DNA of 43,755 nucleotides from Aurantibacter sp034110465. Its GTDB lineage: Bacteria > Bacteroidota > Bacteroidia > Flavobacteriales > Flavobacteriaceae. The translations under genes were made by a program, and so were the position numbers. Shown here in pieces: positions 34,589 through 43,686 of this stretch. Position 1 is the first letter of the stretch; every line of letters starts with the position of its first letter. The stretch spans positions 1 through 43,755 of the forward strand of contig JAWUZD010000013.1 of NCBI GenBank assembly GCA_034110465.1, written 5' to 3'. Below the pieces are notes generated by a model, which was not told the DNA's origin, did not search any database, and worked only from the letters and a program-made list of their open reading frames with translations.

Positions 34589-34699
34589 GTTGAGATTCAA
34601 TGTTGAAATTATAGTAGTAATAGGTTTCAATATTCTAATTTCGCTATCTTATATTTCTTATATAAGATCAAATCATTCTTAAAATCGATAACCCGAATT

Positions 34700-36241
34700 A
34701 TGCAACAACCTAATCAAGTAAAAGGCTATCAAGTAAATAAAAGTACTATTATAAATCTAGAGAAAGGTAAAATACCACCTCAAGCTGTAGATTTGGAAGA
34801 AGTGGTTTTAGGTGCTATGATGATTGATAAAAAAGGAGTTGATGAGGTTATAGATATTTTAAGTCCAGATGCATTCTATAAAGAAGCGAATCAACATATC
34901 TTTGAAGCCATTTTTATGTTGTTTCAAGAAAGCCAACCCATCGATTTATTAACGGTTTCTAATCAATTAAAAACAAACGGAAAGTTAGAATTAGCTGGCG
35001 GCGATTTTTATTTAATTGGTTTAACGCAAAAAGTATCTTCTTCTGCACATATCGAGTTTCATGCACGTATAATTCTTCAAAAATTTATACAACGTAGTTT
35101 AATTAAAATTTCTAATGAAATTATTGAAGATTCTTACGATGAGACTAAAGATGTATTCGATTTATTAGACAAAGCTGAATCTCGTTTATACGAAGTAACT
35201 CAAGGAAATATTAAAAAATCTAGTGAAACCGCAAGAGATCTTGTTGGTCAAGCACGTAAAAAGATTGAAGAAATTTCTAAGAAAGAAGGAATGAGTGGTA
35301 TTCCTTCAGGTTTTGATAAGTTAGATGCGCTAACTTCTGGTTGGCAAGAAAGTGATTTAATTATTGTTGCGGCTCGTCCTGGTATGGGTAAAACAGCTTT
35401 AACACTTTCTATGGCTAGAAATATTGCTGTTAACCATAGCATTCCTGTTGCATTTTTCTCTTTGGAGATGGCATCAGTTCAATTAATTACACGTTTAATT
35501 TCTAGTGAAACAGGATTATCTTCAGAAAAATTAAGAACGGGAAAATTAGAAAAGCACGAGTGGGAACAATTAAATGTAAAGGTGAAGGATTTAGAAAAAG
35601 CACCTTTATTTATAGATGATACACCTTCACTTTCTATTTTTGATTTACGTGCAAAAGCAAGACGTTTAGCGTCTCAGCACGGAATAAAAATGATAATTAT
35701 TGATTACTTGCAACTTATGACAGCTGCTGGTAGTGGAGGAAATAGAGAACAAGAAATTTCTATGATTTCTAGAAATCTTAAAGCATTAGCAAAGGAATTA
35801 AAAGTTCCAGTTATTGCGCTATCTCAATTATCTCGTGCAGTAGAAACGCGTGGTGGAAGTAAAAGACCTCTATTATCAGATTTACGTGAATCTGGAGCTA
35901 TTGAGCAAGATGCAGATATTGTAAGTTTTATTTATAGACCAGAATATTATAAAATTGATGAATGGGATGATGATGAGCAAAGTCCAACAGAAGGACAAGC
36001 CGAATTTATTATTGCTAAACATAGAAATGGTGGATTAGATAATATCCGTTTAAAATTTATTGGAAACTTAGGAAAGTTTGATAATTTAGACGATTTTAGT
36101 ACACCTTTTGGACAAGAGTTTCATAGTAAAATGAATGCAGCCGCAAACGATGATACTTTTACACCAGATAATTTTCCAGGTGTAAATCCTCAAGATGCTT
36201 TTGGTCCAGCAGAAACAGAAGATGATGGTGTACCATTTTAA
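34700..36241 (+). CDS. dnaB: Replicative DNA helicase DnaB
   Basis: A 513-residue hexameric helicase that unwinds DNA ahead of the replication fork. The N-terminal DnaG-interacting domain (about 25-125) leads through a linker to the RecA-like ATPase. Walker A is ARPGMGKT (about 225-232), Walker B is MIIIDYLQLM, and the DnaB motif H4/Arg finger stretch SDLRESGAIEQDADIVSFIY follows. The acidic C-terminal tail (TEDDGVPF) is usual in the group. It has no intein. It starts 221 bp after accA and is followed 27 nt later by the AI-2E-type permease gene. Confidence 0.97.
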   Translation: MQQPNQVKGYQVNKSTIINLEKGKIPPQAVDLEEVVLGAMMIDKKGVDEVIDILSPDAFYKEANQHIFEAIFMLFQESQPIDLLTVSNQLKTNGKLELAGGDFYLIGLTQKVSSSAHIEFHARIILQKFIQRSLIKISNEIIEDSYDETKDVFDLLDKAESRLYEVTQGNIKKSSETARDLVGQARKKIEEISKKEGMSGIPSGFDKLDALTSGWQESDLIIVAARPGMGKTALTLSMARNIAVNHSIPVAFFSLEMASVQLITRLISSETGLSSEKLRTGKLEKHEWEQLNVKVKDLEKAPLFIDDTPSLSIFDLRAKARRLASQHGIKMIIIDYLQLMTAAGSGGNREQEISMISRNLKALAKELKVPVIALSQLSRAVETRGGSKRPLLSDLRESGAIEQDADIVSFIYRPEYYKIDEWDDDEQSPTEGQAEFIIAKHRNGGLDNIRLKFIGNLGKFDNLDDFSTPFGQEFHSKMNAAANDDTFTPDNFPGVNPQDAFGPAETEDDGVPF

Positions 36242-36268
36242 TACTAATAACTATTAAATATCCCAAAT

Positions 36269-37303
36269 ATGGATAACCTACGTACCACAAATAAATTACT
36301 TTTAGTTTTAGTAATTCCAGTTATATTTTATTTATTAAAATTACTGTCTTTTATCTTTATTCCACTAGTGTCATCAATGTTTATTGCATTGTTGTTTTTG
36401 CCAATAATGCGTTTTTTGCAAAAGAAAGGTCTTACTAAACTTTTAAGTATTGCCGTGGTTATAATTATTTTTGGTATTGGTTTAAAATTAGGAATAGAGT
36501 TGGTGAAATTATCGAGTCAACAAATAATGGCTTCAGATTCTCAGTTTTTTTCAAAGGCAGAAACTCAAATTAACAATTTAGTTGCTACTTATGGTGAAGA
36601 TTTAGGAATAGAATCAAATTCAGATTCGTCTAGCTTAACTCGATTTATAAATAAAGAAGGTTTGTCAGGCCAATTAGCTCCAACATTTAGTTTTATAAGT
36701 CGTTTTTTAACAGCGCTTTTAATGACCGTTTTCTTTGCTATATTATGGTTGGCAGATTCGATAAATATTCAAAAATTATTAAATAATACTATTTTAAAGA
36801 AAAAACATACGTCTATTAAAACCTTTATGAAAATAGAGCGTGATCTAATTAAATTTATTAAAGTTAAGGTTTTAGTAAGTGCATTAACAGGTATATTTAC
36901 AGGATTAGCTTGTTACTTTTTTGATGTTAGCTTTCCTATATTTTGGGGTTTATTTGCTTTTTTAATCAACTTTGTACAAATGGTAGGTTCGTTTATAGCA
37001 GTAATAGCATGTTCTCTTTTTGCATTAGTTGAATTAGAAGTTTCTAGCACTTTAGTGTTTTTTATTATGACAGTTTCTATGGTTCAAGTTGTTTTTGGAG
37101 CCATTTTAGAACCCGTTTTTATGGGTAAATCCTTTTCTATAAATATTATAACTGTTTTAGTTATGTTAATGTTTTGGGGATTTATTTGGGGAATTCCTGG
37201 TTTAATTATGGCTATTCCTATAACGGTGTTTTTCAAGATAATACTAGAACAATTTCCAACCACTAAAGTATTAGCGTCTTTATTGTCTGCAGATGATAAG
37301 TAA
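36269..37303 (+). CDS. AI-2E family (PerM-type) transporter
   Basis: A 344-residue membrane protein with about seven to eight helices, of the AI-2 exporter-like/PerM family. The central soluble part (about 80-130) carries a Gln/Ser-rich helix. The C-terminal helices include FWGLFAFLINFVQMVGSFIA and FWGFIWGIPGLIMAIPI, which are family-typical. Family members have been linked to autoinducer-2 export or Na+/H+ antiport. The substrate here is unknown. It starts 27 nt after dnaB, and the grouping is probably only positional. Confidence 0.87.
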   Translation: MDNLRTTNKLLLVLVIPVIFYLLKLLSFIFIPLVSSMFIALLFLPIMRFLQKKGLTKLLSIAVVIIIFGIGLKLGIELVKLSSQQIMASDSQFFSKAETQINNLVATYGEDLGIESNSDSSSLTRFINKEGLSGQLAPTFSFISRFLTALLMTVFFAILWLADSINIQKLLNNTILKKKHTSIKTFMKIERDLIKFIKVKVLVSALTGIFTGLACYFFDVSFPIFWGLFAFLINFVQMVGSFIAVIACSLFALVELEVSSTLVFFIMTVSMVQVVFGAILEPVFMGKSFSINIITVLVMLMFWGFIWGIPGLIMAIPITVFFKIILEQFPTTKVLASLLSADDK

Positions 37304-37389
37304 TTGGTCTGAATATATGTTAAAATAATCATCTAGGACTTATTTTTGAGTATCTTTCAATTATTAATAGAAAGAATTTAAAACGTTAT

Positions 37390-38649
37390 ATGTCAAGACT
37401 ACTAATCATTTTTTTACTTTCCTTGTGTTCTGTTAATGCAAAAGCTTCTTCTATATTAATACCAATGGATGCGGAAACGCAAGTCAATCATTTAAAAGCT
37501 TACGGAATTACTTATTGGGTTTTAAATCAAAATGTAAAAGTAAAATGGTTACTTAACTATCGTGGTGGTTCTTTTTTATTACCGAATGCCGAAATTTTTC
37601 AGAAAGAATGTATTATTAGAGGTGTTAGTTTTGAAGTTATTTCAGATTCTAAAGCAGCTCAAATTCTCGAAGAAATTGCTAGTCCTAGTCAAAATAAGGA
37701 ATCCGTAGATTTAGAAAAAGCGCCTAAAATTGCAGTATATTCTCCTAAAGGAAAAATGCCTTGGGATGATGCTGTTACAATGGTTTTAAATTATGCCGAA
37801 ATTCCTTATGAAACCGTTTATGATGAAGAAGTTTTAAAAGATGAACTTATTTTGTATGATTGGTTGCATTTGCATCACGAAGATTTTACAGGACAATATG
37901 GTAAATTTTATAGAAGTTTTAGAACAGCTTCGTGGTACATTGAAGAAAAGAATAATGCAGAAGCACTAGCAACAAAATTAGGATTCAACAAAGTGTCTGA
38001 AGCAAAAAGAGCAGTGTCTAAAAAAATTAGAGATTATGTTGTTGGCGGTGGATTTATGTTTGCTATGTGCAGTGCAACAGATAGTTTTGATATTGCATTA
38101 GCTGCGGATGGTGTAGATATTTGCGAACCAATGTTTGATGGCGATGGAAGTGATGCTAACTATCAAACTTTAATAAATTACGACAATACATTAGCTTTTA
38201 AAAACTTTACATTAGAAAGAAGTCCAATGGTTTACGAGTTTTCTAGTATAGATATGACTCAAAAAAGACAAATACCAAAAACACTAGATTATTTTTCTTT
38301 AATGGATTTTTCGGCTAAATGGGATATTATTCCTACTATGTTAAACCAAAATCATACCGCTTTAGTAAAAGGTTTTATGGGACAAACAACATCTTTTACC
38401 AGAGAAGAAATTAAAAGTAATGTTTTGATTTTAGGAGAAAACAAAAGTAATGGTGAAGCTAAATACATTCATGGAATAAAAGGAAAAGGCTTTTTTACGT
38501 TTTATGGCGGACATGATCCTGAAGATTATCAACATCGCGTAGGAGACCCAAAAACAGAATTGTCTTTACATCCCACATCTCCAGGTTACAGGTTAATTCT
38601 TAACAATATTTTATTTCCAGCAGCTAAGAAGAAAAAGCAGAAAACTTAA
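37390..38649 (+). CDS. Exported protein commonly annotated as asparagine synthetase B
   Basis: A 419-residue exported protein (signal peptide 1-19, ending NAKA). Closely similar flavobacterial proteins carry the database name asparagine synthetase B, but none of that enzyme's features is visible: no N-terminal Cys2 amidotransferase domain and no SGGxDS ATP-pyrophosphatase loop. What is visible is a segment like the class I amidotransferase/ThuA fold: KIAVYSPKGKMPWDD, LHLHHEDFTGQYGKFY, GGGFMFAMCSATDS (a Cys in a nucleophile-elbow-like turn) and FFTFYGGHDPEDYQH (a candidate His). A role as an exported amidotransferase-like hydrolase is inference. It is a single gene 86 nt after the AI-2E-type gene. 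Confidence 0.7.
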   Translation: MSRLLIIFLLSLCSVNAKASSILIPMDAETQVNHLKAYGITYWVLNQNVKVKWLLNYRGGSFLLPNAEIFQKECIIRGVSFEVISDSKAAQILEEIASPSQNKESVDLEKAPKIAVYSPKGKMPWDDAVTMVLNYAEIPYETVYDEEVLKDELILYDWLHLHHEDFTGQYGKFYRSFRTASWYIEEKNNAEALATKLGFNKVSEAKRAVSKKIRDYVVGGGFMFAMCSATDSFDIALAADGVDICEPMFDGDGSDANYQTLINYDNTLAFKNFTLERSPMVYEFSSIDMTQKRQIPKTLDYFSLMDFSAKWDIIPTMLNQNHTALVKGFMGQTTSFTREEIKSNVLILGENKSNGEAKYIHGIKGKGFFTFYGGHDPEDYQHRVGDPKTELSLHPTSPGYRLILNNILFPAAKKKKQKT

Positions 38650-38723
38650 ACATTTTTTCGATATTAATTATTATAAACAGTTTTTAATATTAAATCTGTT
38701 TACAGCACACTAAATATTTTTTT

Positions 38724-39315
38724 ATGGTTTTTGAAAGAGTTAATAATTGGTTCAATTTATCTAAGCAATATTTTTTTACTTATACAGATGGTATTTCAAC
38801 ATTAAGTTTTAATCAGTTATCTGGTAATTATTATGTATCTGTTAAACATAGAAATCATTTAGGAATTATGACATTAGCTAATGTATCATTATCTGATACA
38901 GCTGCAATAGTGGATTTTACAGATGCAAATGATCAAATTACATTTGGAACAAATGCGCAAACCACTTTTGGAATGCCAACTGATATTTTAGGAATGTGGG
39001 CTGGAGATGTTAATAATGATGGTCGTTTAAACAATTTAGGAGCAAATTCAGAAACACCTTCTATAAGTAGTCAAGTATTTTAACGATCCAAACAATTCTC
39101 TATTTGGAGGACCACCAATAGCAACTTATAGTTCTTTAGGATATTATTCGACAGATATAAATATGAATGGAGAAACAATTTACATAGGTGCAAATTCAGA
39201 GGTGCAATTTATAAGTAGTAATATTTTTAATAACCCTTCTAATTCTTTATTTGGAGAACTACCAATAGCAACTTATCTATTTATACAAAAATTGCCTGAA
39301 GGCGCTAATAATTAA
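38724..39315 (+). pseudogene. C-terminal remnant of a large surface protein, frameshifted
   Basis: Only the C-terminal module of a flavobacterial hemagglutinin/dockerin-like protein remains. It reads VSVKHRNHLGIMTLANVSLS, then MWAGDVNNDGRLN, then stops early at TAA 39081-39083. One base earlier the frame continues as FNDPNNSLFGGPPIATY, a second DINMNGETIYIGANSE unit, and QKLPEGANN to a stop at 39313-39315. The break is an extra T in TTTT at 39078-39081. The two calcium-loop-like repeats (D-x-N-x-D/N-G) are intact across the join. The N-terminal bulk is missing: non-coding DNA and the previous stop codon lie upstream. Confidence 0.8.
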
Positions 39316-39365
39316 ATTTAAAATGATGTTAAACCTTAAATAAACGATATTTTTATTAAATAATT

Positions 39366-39400
39366 AAAAACTGAACAATATAATTATTGTTCAGTTTTTT
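39366..39400 (+). terminator. Terminator after the surface-protein remnant
   Basis: A 15-bp stem (arm AAAAACTGAACAATA) with a TAAT loop and eight T. The flanking A run could let it act in both directions. Confidence 0.88.
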
Positions 39401-39624
39401 TTACTTGTCAGCCTCTTTTGTTTATCCTTTTTTGTGTTAGTATCGTTTTTTTTTATTCTAAAGCACTTAGAAATATTACTAAAAATGTTTTGCTTTTTTA
39501 TTTTGGTTAATGCTCTATAAAAATAATTCTATATTCTTTTTTTAAATTAAAAGCAAGTTTTAGAAGACATCAAAATTAAGCCAATTAATAAGTACAAAAT
39601 TACGTTTGAAATTAGATGAAAATA
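39401..39624. other. Gene-free spacer between two terminators
   Basis: About 220 bp between a rightward and a leftward terminator. I see no ORF, promoter or RNA gene in it. Confidence 0.6.
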
Positions 39625-39654
39625 AAAAAGTCCGATTCGTTAGAATCGGACTTT
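39625..39654 (-). terminator. Terminator of the thrS-infC-rpmI-rplT operon
   Basis: A 12-bp stem (AAAGTCCGATTC / GAATCGGACTTT) with a GTTA loop. On the minus strand TTTTTT follows. It lies 40 nt beyond the rplT stop. Confidence 0.92.
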
Positions 39655-39692
39655 AAATTATAAGTGAAAAAGTTATTAATTAGGCAGAAGCC

Positions 39693-40037
39693 TTATTTTA
39701 CTTTATTTACAATTGCTTCAAAAGCATCTGGATTGTTCATTGCTAAATCAGCTAAAACCTTACGGTTTAATTCGATATTGTTAGCTTTTACTTTACCCAT
39801 AAATTGTGAATAAGACATTCCATGTAATCTTGCACCTGCGTTAATACGCGTAATCCATAATGCACGGAAAGTTCTCTTTTTATTTCTACGATCTCTGTAT
39901 GCATATTGCATAGCTTTGTCCACCGCATTTTTTGCTATAGTCCAAACGTTTTTACGACGTCCGAAATATCCTTTTGCTTGTTTAAGCACCTTTTTTCTTC
40001 TGGCTCTTTTGGCTACAGAATTTACTGATCTAGGCAT
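39693..40037 (-). CDS. rplT: 50S ribosomal protein L20
   Basis: A 114-residue basic protein of normal L20 length. It opens PRSVNSVAKRARRKKVLKQA and contains RDRRNKKRTFRALWITRINA, both L20 signatures. It binds 23S rRNA and is needed early in large-subunit assembly. In other bacteria it represses its own operon. It is the last gene of the thrS-infC-rpmI-rplT operon, 106 nt after rpmI. Confidence 0.98.
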   Translation of the reverse strand: MPRSVNSVAKRARRKKVLKQAKGYFGRRKNVWTIAKNAVDKAMQYAYRDRRNKKRTFRALWITRINAGARLHGMSYSQFMGKVKANNIELNRKVLADLAMNNPDAFEAIVNKVK

Positions 40038-40143
40038 AATTTAAATGTTTTTTGTAGTAGGCAATTACTAAGTAATATTTTTTATTCAATTAAGAACGCC
40101 TAACTCCAGGGTTTATAATTTTAGTTAACCGACTAAACTTAGT

Positions 40144-40341
40144 TTACTTTAAACGTAAAGTAAGTTTAATGTTTTTCGTATCCGCTTTTGAAACAAGTCC
40201 ATCATGCGTTAACGCAAGCTTACGTTTCTTAGACTTTTTAGTCAAGATGTGACTCTTAAACGCGTGCTTTCTTTTAATTTTACCAGTACCAGTAAGCTTG
40301 AAACGCTTTTTAGCACTAGATTTTGTTTTCATTTTAGGCAT
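40144..40341 (-). CDS. rpmI: 50S ribosomal protein L35
   Basis: A 65-residue, very basic protein of standard L35 length. PKMKTKSSAKKRFKLTGTGK is the conserved L35 opening and KRKHAFKSHIL follows. It lies between infC (131 nt upstream) and rplT, the usual order. Confidence 0.98.
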   Translation of the reverse strand: MPKMKTKSSAKKRFKLTGTGKIKRKHAFKSHILTKKSKKRKLALTHDGLVSKADTKNIKLTLRLK

Positions 40342-40382
40342 CTTTTTCCTAGGTTTTATTATTTCACTTATAATACTATAAA

Positions 40383-40431
40383 ACTGAACTCGATTCTGTA
40401 TCTATTTAAAGACATTTGATTCAAGTTCAGT
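40383..40431 (-). promoter_or_regulatory. Hairpin in the infC-rpmI spacer
   Basis: A perfect 8-bp inverted repeat, ACTGAACT (40383-40390) and AGTTCAGT (40424-40431), encloses 33 nt in the 131-nt gap between infC and rpmI. In other bacteria L20 binds RNA structure near this point to repress rpmI-rplT. No T run follows, so it is not a terminator. An L20 role here is speculation. Confidence 0.35.
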
Positions 40432-40472
40432 ATTTAAATTATTAGGCTACATGAAGTAACACTAATAAAAAT

Positions 40473-41024
40473 TTATTTTTTAGGGGCAATAAACATAGTC
40501 ATACGTTTTCCTTCTAATCTAGGCATTTGTTCTACTTTACCTAACTCTTCAAGATCTTGTGCTAAACGTAATAACAATATTTGTCCTTGCTCTTTAAACA
40601 CAATAGAACGACCTTTAAAGAATACGAATGCTTTTAATTTAGCACCTTCTTTTAAGAATTTTTCTGCGTGTTTTTTCTTAAACTCATAATCATGATCATC
40701 GGTTTGTGGACCAAAACGAATTTCTTTAATTACAACTTTACTTGCTTTTGCTTTTATAGCCTTATCTCTTTTCTTTTGCTCGTATAGGAACTTTTTATAG
40801 TCCATTACTTTACAAACTGGAGGAACAGCTTTTGGCGAAATCTCAACAAGATCTAACTCTTGTTCTTGAGCAATTTTTAAAGCATCTCTAGTGTCGTAAA
40901 CGCCAATTTCGACGTTGTCTCCAACTAAACGTACTTTTTCAGCTCTAATCTTACGGTTAATATTATGCTGATCTTCTTTAATTACTCTTAATGGTCCTTT
41001 GGACCTTCTTCTACGAATTGCTAT
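40473..41024 (-). CDS. infC: Translation initiation factor IF-3, non-standard start codon
   Basis: A 183-residue IF-3, which binds the 30S subunit, blocks 50S joining and proofreads the start codon. The N-terminal domain (about 1-75) contains INRKIRAEKVRLVGDN and YDTRDALKIAQEQELDLVEI. The linker is VCKVMDYKKFLYEQKK, and the C-terminal domain contains IRFGPQTDDHDYEFK and ends MTMFIAPKK. The frame has no ATG, GTG, TTG or CTG between an upstream stop codon and codon 74. The conserved (M)AIRRRR opening puts the start at ATA 41022-41024, or at ATT two codons on. A start at the ATG at 40805 would remove the whole N-terminal domain. The start is 33 nt after the thrS stop. Confidence 0.93.
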   Translation of the reverse strand: MAIRRRRSKGPLRVIKEDQHNINRKIRAEKVRLVGDNVEIGVYDTRDALKIAQEQELDLVEISPKAVPPVCKVMDYKKFLYEQKKRDKAIKAKASKVVIKEIRFGPQTDDHDYEFKKKHAEKFLKEGAKLKAFVFFKGRSIVFKEQGQILLLRLAQDLEELGKVEQMPRLEGKRMTMFIAPKK

Positions 41025-41057
41025 GGCTCTAAAATTTAAGTTAAACTTCTTTTTCTA

Positions 41058-42992
41058 TTAAAATTGCTTTAATGTCTTTTTTATTTCTTCAGATATTAAT
41101 GCTGCGAACTTATCTACACTAATTGTGCCTAAGTCTTCACCACCATGTTTTCTTACCGAAATTGTACTATCTTTTTCTTCAGATTCTCCTAAAATGACCA
41201 TATATGGCACTTTGTTCATTTCTGCTTCACGAATTTTCTTTCCAATAGTTTCATTTCTATTGTCAATAGTGGCGCGAATATCGTGATTTTCAAACAAATC
41301 TAATACATTTTGTCCGTAATTCTCGTATTTTTCACTTAAAGTTAAGATAGATACTTGCGTTGGCATTAACCATAAAGGGAAATTACCTGCAGTATGTTCT
41401 AATAAGATTGCAATAAAACGCTCCATACTTCCAAATGGCGCACGGTGAATCATTATGGGTCTATGCGATTCGTTATCACTTCCTTTATAAGATAATTCGA
41501 AACGTTCTGGTAAATTGTAATCTACTTGAATGGTTCCTAATTGCCATTGCCTACCAAGTGCATCTTTTACCATAAAGTCTAGCTTAGGTCCGTAAAAAGC
41601 AGCTTCGCCTTCTTCAATAACATAAGTTAAGCCTTTGTCTTTTGCTGCACTAATAATAGCATTTTCTGCTTTTTCCCAGTTGGCAACGTCACCTATATAT
41701 TTCTCTGGTGTTTTAGGATCACGCACAGATACTTGAGCGGTGAAGTTTTCAAAACCTAAAGATCCAAATACATAAAGTACTAAATCTATAACGTTTTTAA
41801 ATTCGCTATCTAATTGATCTGGTGTACAGAAAATATGTGCATCATCTTGAGTGAAACCTCTTACTCTCGTTAATCCGTGTAATTCTCCACTTTGCTCATA
41901 TCTGTAAACAGTTCCAAATTCTGCAAAACGTTTTGGTAAATCTTTATATGACCATTGTTGTGTGTTATAAATCTCACAGTGATGTGGGCAATTCATAGGC
42001 TTCAATAAAAACTCCTCATCCATTTTTGGGGTTTTTATAGGCTGAAAACTGTCTTCTCCATATTTTTCATAATGTCCAGAAGTTACATAAAGTTCCTTTT
42101 GGGCAATATGAGGTGTAATTACCATTTCGTACCCAGCTTTCTTTTGAGCTTTCTTTAAGAAATTCTCTAAACGTTCACGTAAAGCTGCTCCTTTTGGTAG
42201 CCATAAAGGTAAACCAGCACCAACTTTAGATGAAAAAGCAAACAATTGTAATTCTTTACCTAATTTTCTATGATCTCTCTTTTTAGCTTCTTCTAAAAGT
42301 TCTAAATATTGAGTCAACTCTTTTTGCTTTGGAAACGTAATTCCGTAAACACGAGTTAATTGTTTGTTATTTTCGTTTCCTCTCCAATAAGCACCTGCAA
42401 CAGAAAGCACTTTTGCAGCTTTTATAATTCCTGTATGTGGAATATGTCCACCTCTACATAAATCTGTAAAGTTAGAATGATCACAGAATGTAATCGTACC
42501 ATCTTCTAGGTTTTCTATTAATTCAGTTTTATAAGGATTGTCTTTATATAATGATAAAGCATCTGCTTTAGATGAAGACCTAATAGAGAATTCGTGTTTT
42601 CCTCTTGCAATCTCAATCATTTTGTTTTCAATAGTCTTGAAATCTTTATCTGAAACTATGTGTTCACCAAAATCAACATCATAATAAAATCCATTGTCTA
42701 TGGCAGGACCAATAGTTAAATGAATACCACTATATAGCTCTTGTAAAGCTTCAGCTAATACGTGAGCAGAAGAATGCCAAAAGGCTTTTTTTCCTTCAAC
42801 ATCATTCCAGGTATATAAAGTAAGAGTACCATCTGTGGTAAGTGGAGTGGTGGTTTCAACAATTATGTCGTTGAATTTAGCAGAAATAACGTTTCTTGCT
42901 AATCCTTCACTTATACTTTTTGCTACATCCATAGAAGTAGCGTTTTGCTCAAACGATTTTACTGAGCCATCTGGTAATGTAATATCTATCAT
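41058..42992 (-). CDS. thrS: Threonyl-tRNA synthetase
   Basis: A 644-residue class II synthetase that charges tRNA-Thr. The order is a TGS domain (1-62), an editing domain with HSSAH (73-77) and CRGGHIPHTG (179-188), and a catalytic core with zinc ligands Cys335 (MNCPHH) and His386 (DDAHIF) and motif 3 (MIHRAPFGSMERF). The anticodon-binding domain (about 545-644) closes it. The length is normal. It is the first gene of the thrS-infC-rpmI-rplT operon and has a consensus promoter. Confidence 0.97.
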   Translation of the reverse strand: MIDITLPDGSVKSFEQNATSMDVAKSISEGLARNVISAKFNDIIVETTTPLTTDGTLTLYTWNDVEGKKAFWHSSAHVLAEALQELYSGIHLTIGPAIDNGFYYDVDFGEHIVSDKDFKTIENKMIEIARGKHEFSIRSSSKADALSLYKDNPYKTELIENLEDGTITFCDHSNFTDLCRGGHIPHTGIIKAAKVLSVAGAYWRGNENNKQLTRVYGITFPKQKELTQYLELLEEAKKRDHRKLGKELQLFAFSSKVGAGLPLWLPKGAALRERLENFLKKAQKKAGYEMVITPHIAQKELYVTSGHYEKYGEDSFQPIKTPKMDEEFLLKPMNCPHHCEIYNTQQWSYKDLPKRFAEFGTVYRYEQSGELHGLTRVRGFTQDDAHIFCTPDQLDSEFKNVIDLVLYVFGSLGFENFTAQVSVRDPKTPEKYIGDVANWEKAENAIISAAKDKGLTYVIEEGEAAFYGPKLDFMVKDALGRQWQLGTIQVDYNLPERFELSYKGSDNESHRPIMIHRAPFGSMERFIAILLEHTAGNFPLWLMPTQVSILTLSEKYENYGQNVLDLFENHDIRATIDNRNETIGKKIREAEMNKVPYMVILGESEEKDSTISVRKHGGEDLGTISVDKFAALISEEIKKTLKQF

Positions 42993-43014
42993 TATGTATG
43001 GTATGTTAATATGG

Positions 43015-43045
43015 CAAATATACTATCTTGATTTATGACATACAA
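43015..43045 (-). promoter_or_regulatory. Promoter of the thrS operon
   Basis: On the minus strand TTG (43045-43043), 20 nt, TATATTTG (43022-43015). A perfect match to the Bacteroidota consensus, leaving a leader of only about 15-20 nt before the thrS ATG at 42992. Confidence 0.82.
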
Positions 43046-43656
43046 TATATAAGACTCAAATTACTGAGAAGGTAGGAATCATATTAGGTGATTTGTAATC
43101 GAATTCGAAATACCTTTTAATATAAAACACTTCCTTAATTTGTAATAGGATGATTTAAATCTGATAAATTAAACCTACCTGTTTGATGGTGACAATTATA
43201 TATGTGCCATACTTTTTCTAAAAAGATAGATTATCTTATATATAATGTATAAGGTATTTTTTTTGAATGAATTGTAGTTTATACAGTAGAACACTGTTAT
43301 GGATTGACCTTATGCCCAAGTATTGACACATGACTAAACAAAGAGCTAGGTGTAATGTAAGATTGTGCATTATTATAAATTCAATTCAGAATTCCAATAA
43401 CTTATAACGATAAGTTTTAGTTATTTTAGCTATTAATATAAAGATATCATAATAAGAATTAAATACAATGATTGTTTTAAGCTGAATTTAATCCAATAAG
43501 TTTGATGTATGAGTAATTGAACTCACTAAAACCGATTAGATTTAAAAATAGTCATTTGTTTTAATGATATTAAAAGAAAAATAAGTGATAAATATCTGTA
43601 TTCAAGAGTATTAAGTATAGTGTTTAAAAATAATTAAAAAAAGATTCAGAAAAGGG
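43046..43656. other. Long gene-free region upstream of a stable-RNA promoter
   Basis: About 610 bp without a credible ORF or RNA gene on either strand. It is AT-rich. The only structure I see is a hairpin near 43400-43417 (AACTTAT-AACG-ATAAGTT), related in sequence to the terminator hairpins at 26052-26077 and 28211-28237. It probably isolates the highly expressed unit that starts at 43687. Confidence 0.5.
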
Positions 43657-43686
43657 TTGTTAGTTTGAAAAAGGGTTGTAAATTTG
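43657..43686 (+). promoter_or_regulatory. Strong promoter, probably of an rRNA or tRNA operon
   Basis: TTG (43657-43659), 19 nt, TAAATTTG (43679-43686), then CACCCCG. The same -7 box followed by CACCC is seen at the tRNA-Glu promoter (21043-21055). No start codon with a good ORF follows in the last 70 nt. The transcript begins with a small hairpin (AAACAC / GTGTTT) and GTTCTTGAGA, as stable-RNA leaders do. The window ends before the gene. Confidence 0.6.

Noticed and set aside
41022..41064. A frameshift or pseudogene at infC because no normal start codon is present
   Set aside because: The frame is unbroken, the protein is conserved end to end and the gene sits in its normal operon. Non-canonical infC starts are known elsewhere.
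41690..41700. GTTGGCAAC inside thrS, like the cassette repeats at 5146 and 5681
   Set aside because: It is coding sequence in a conserved part of thrS, and only the short core matches, without the TATA block.
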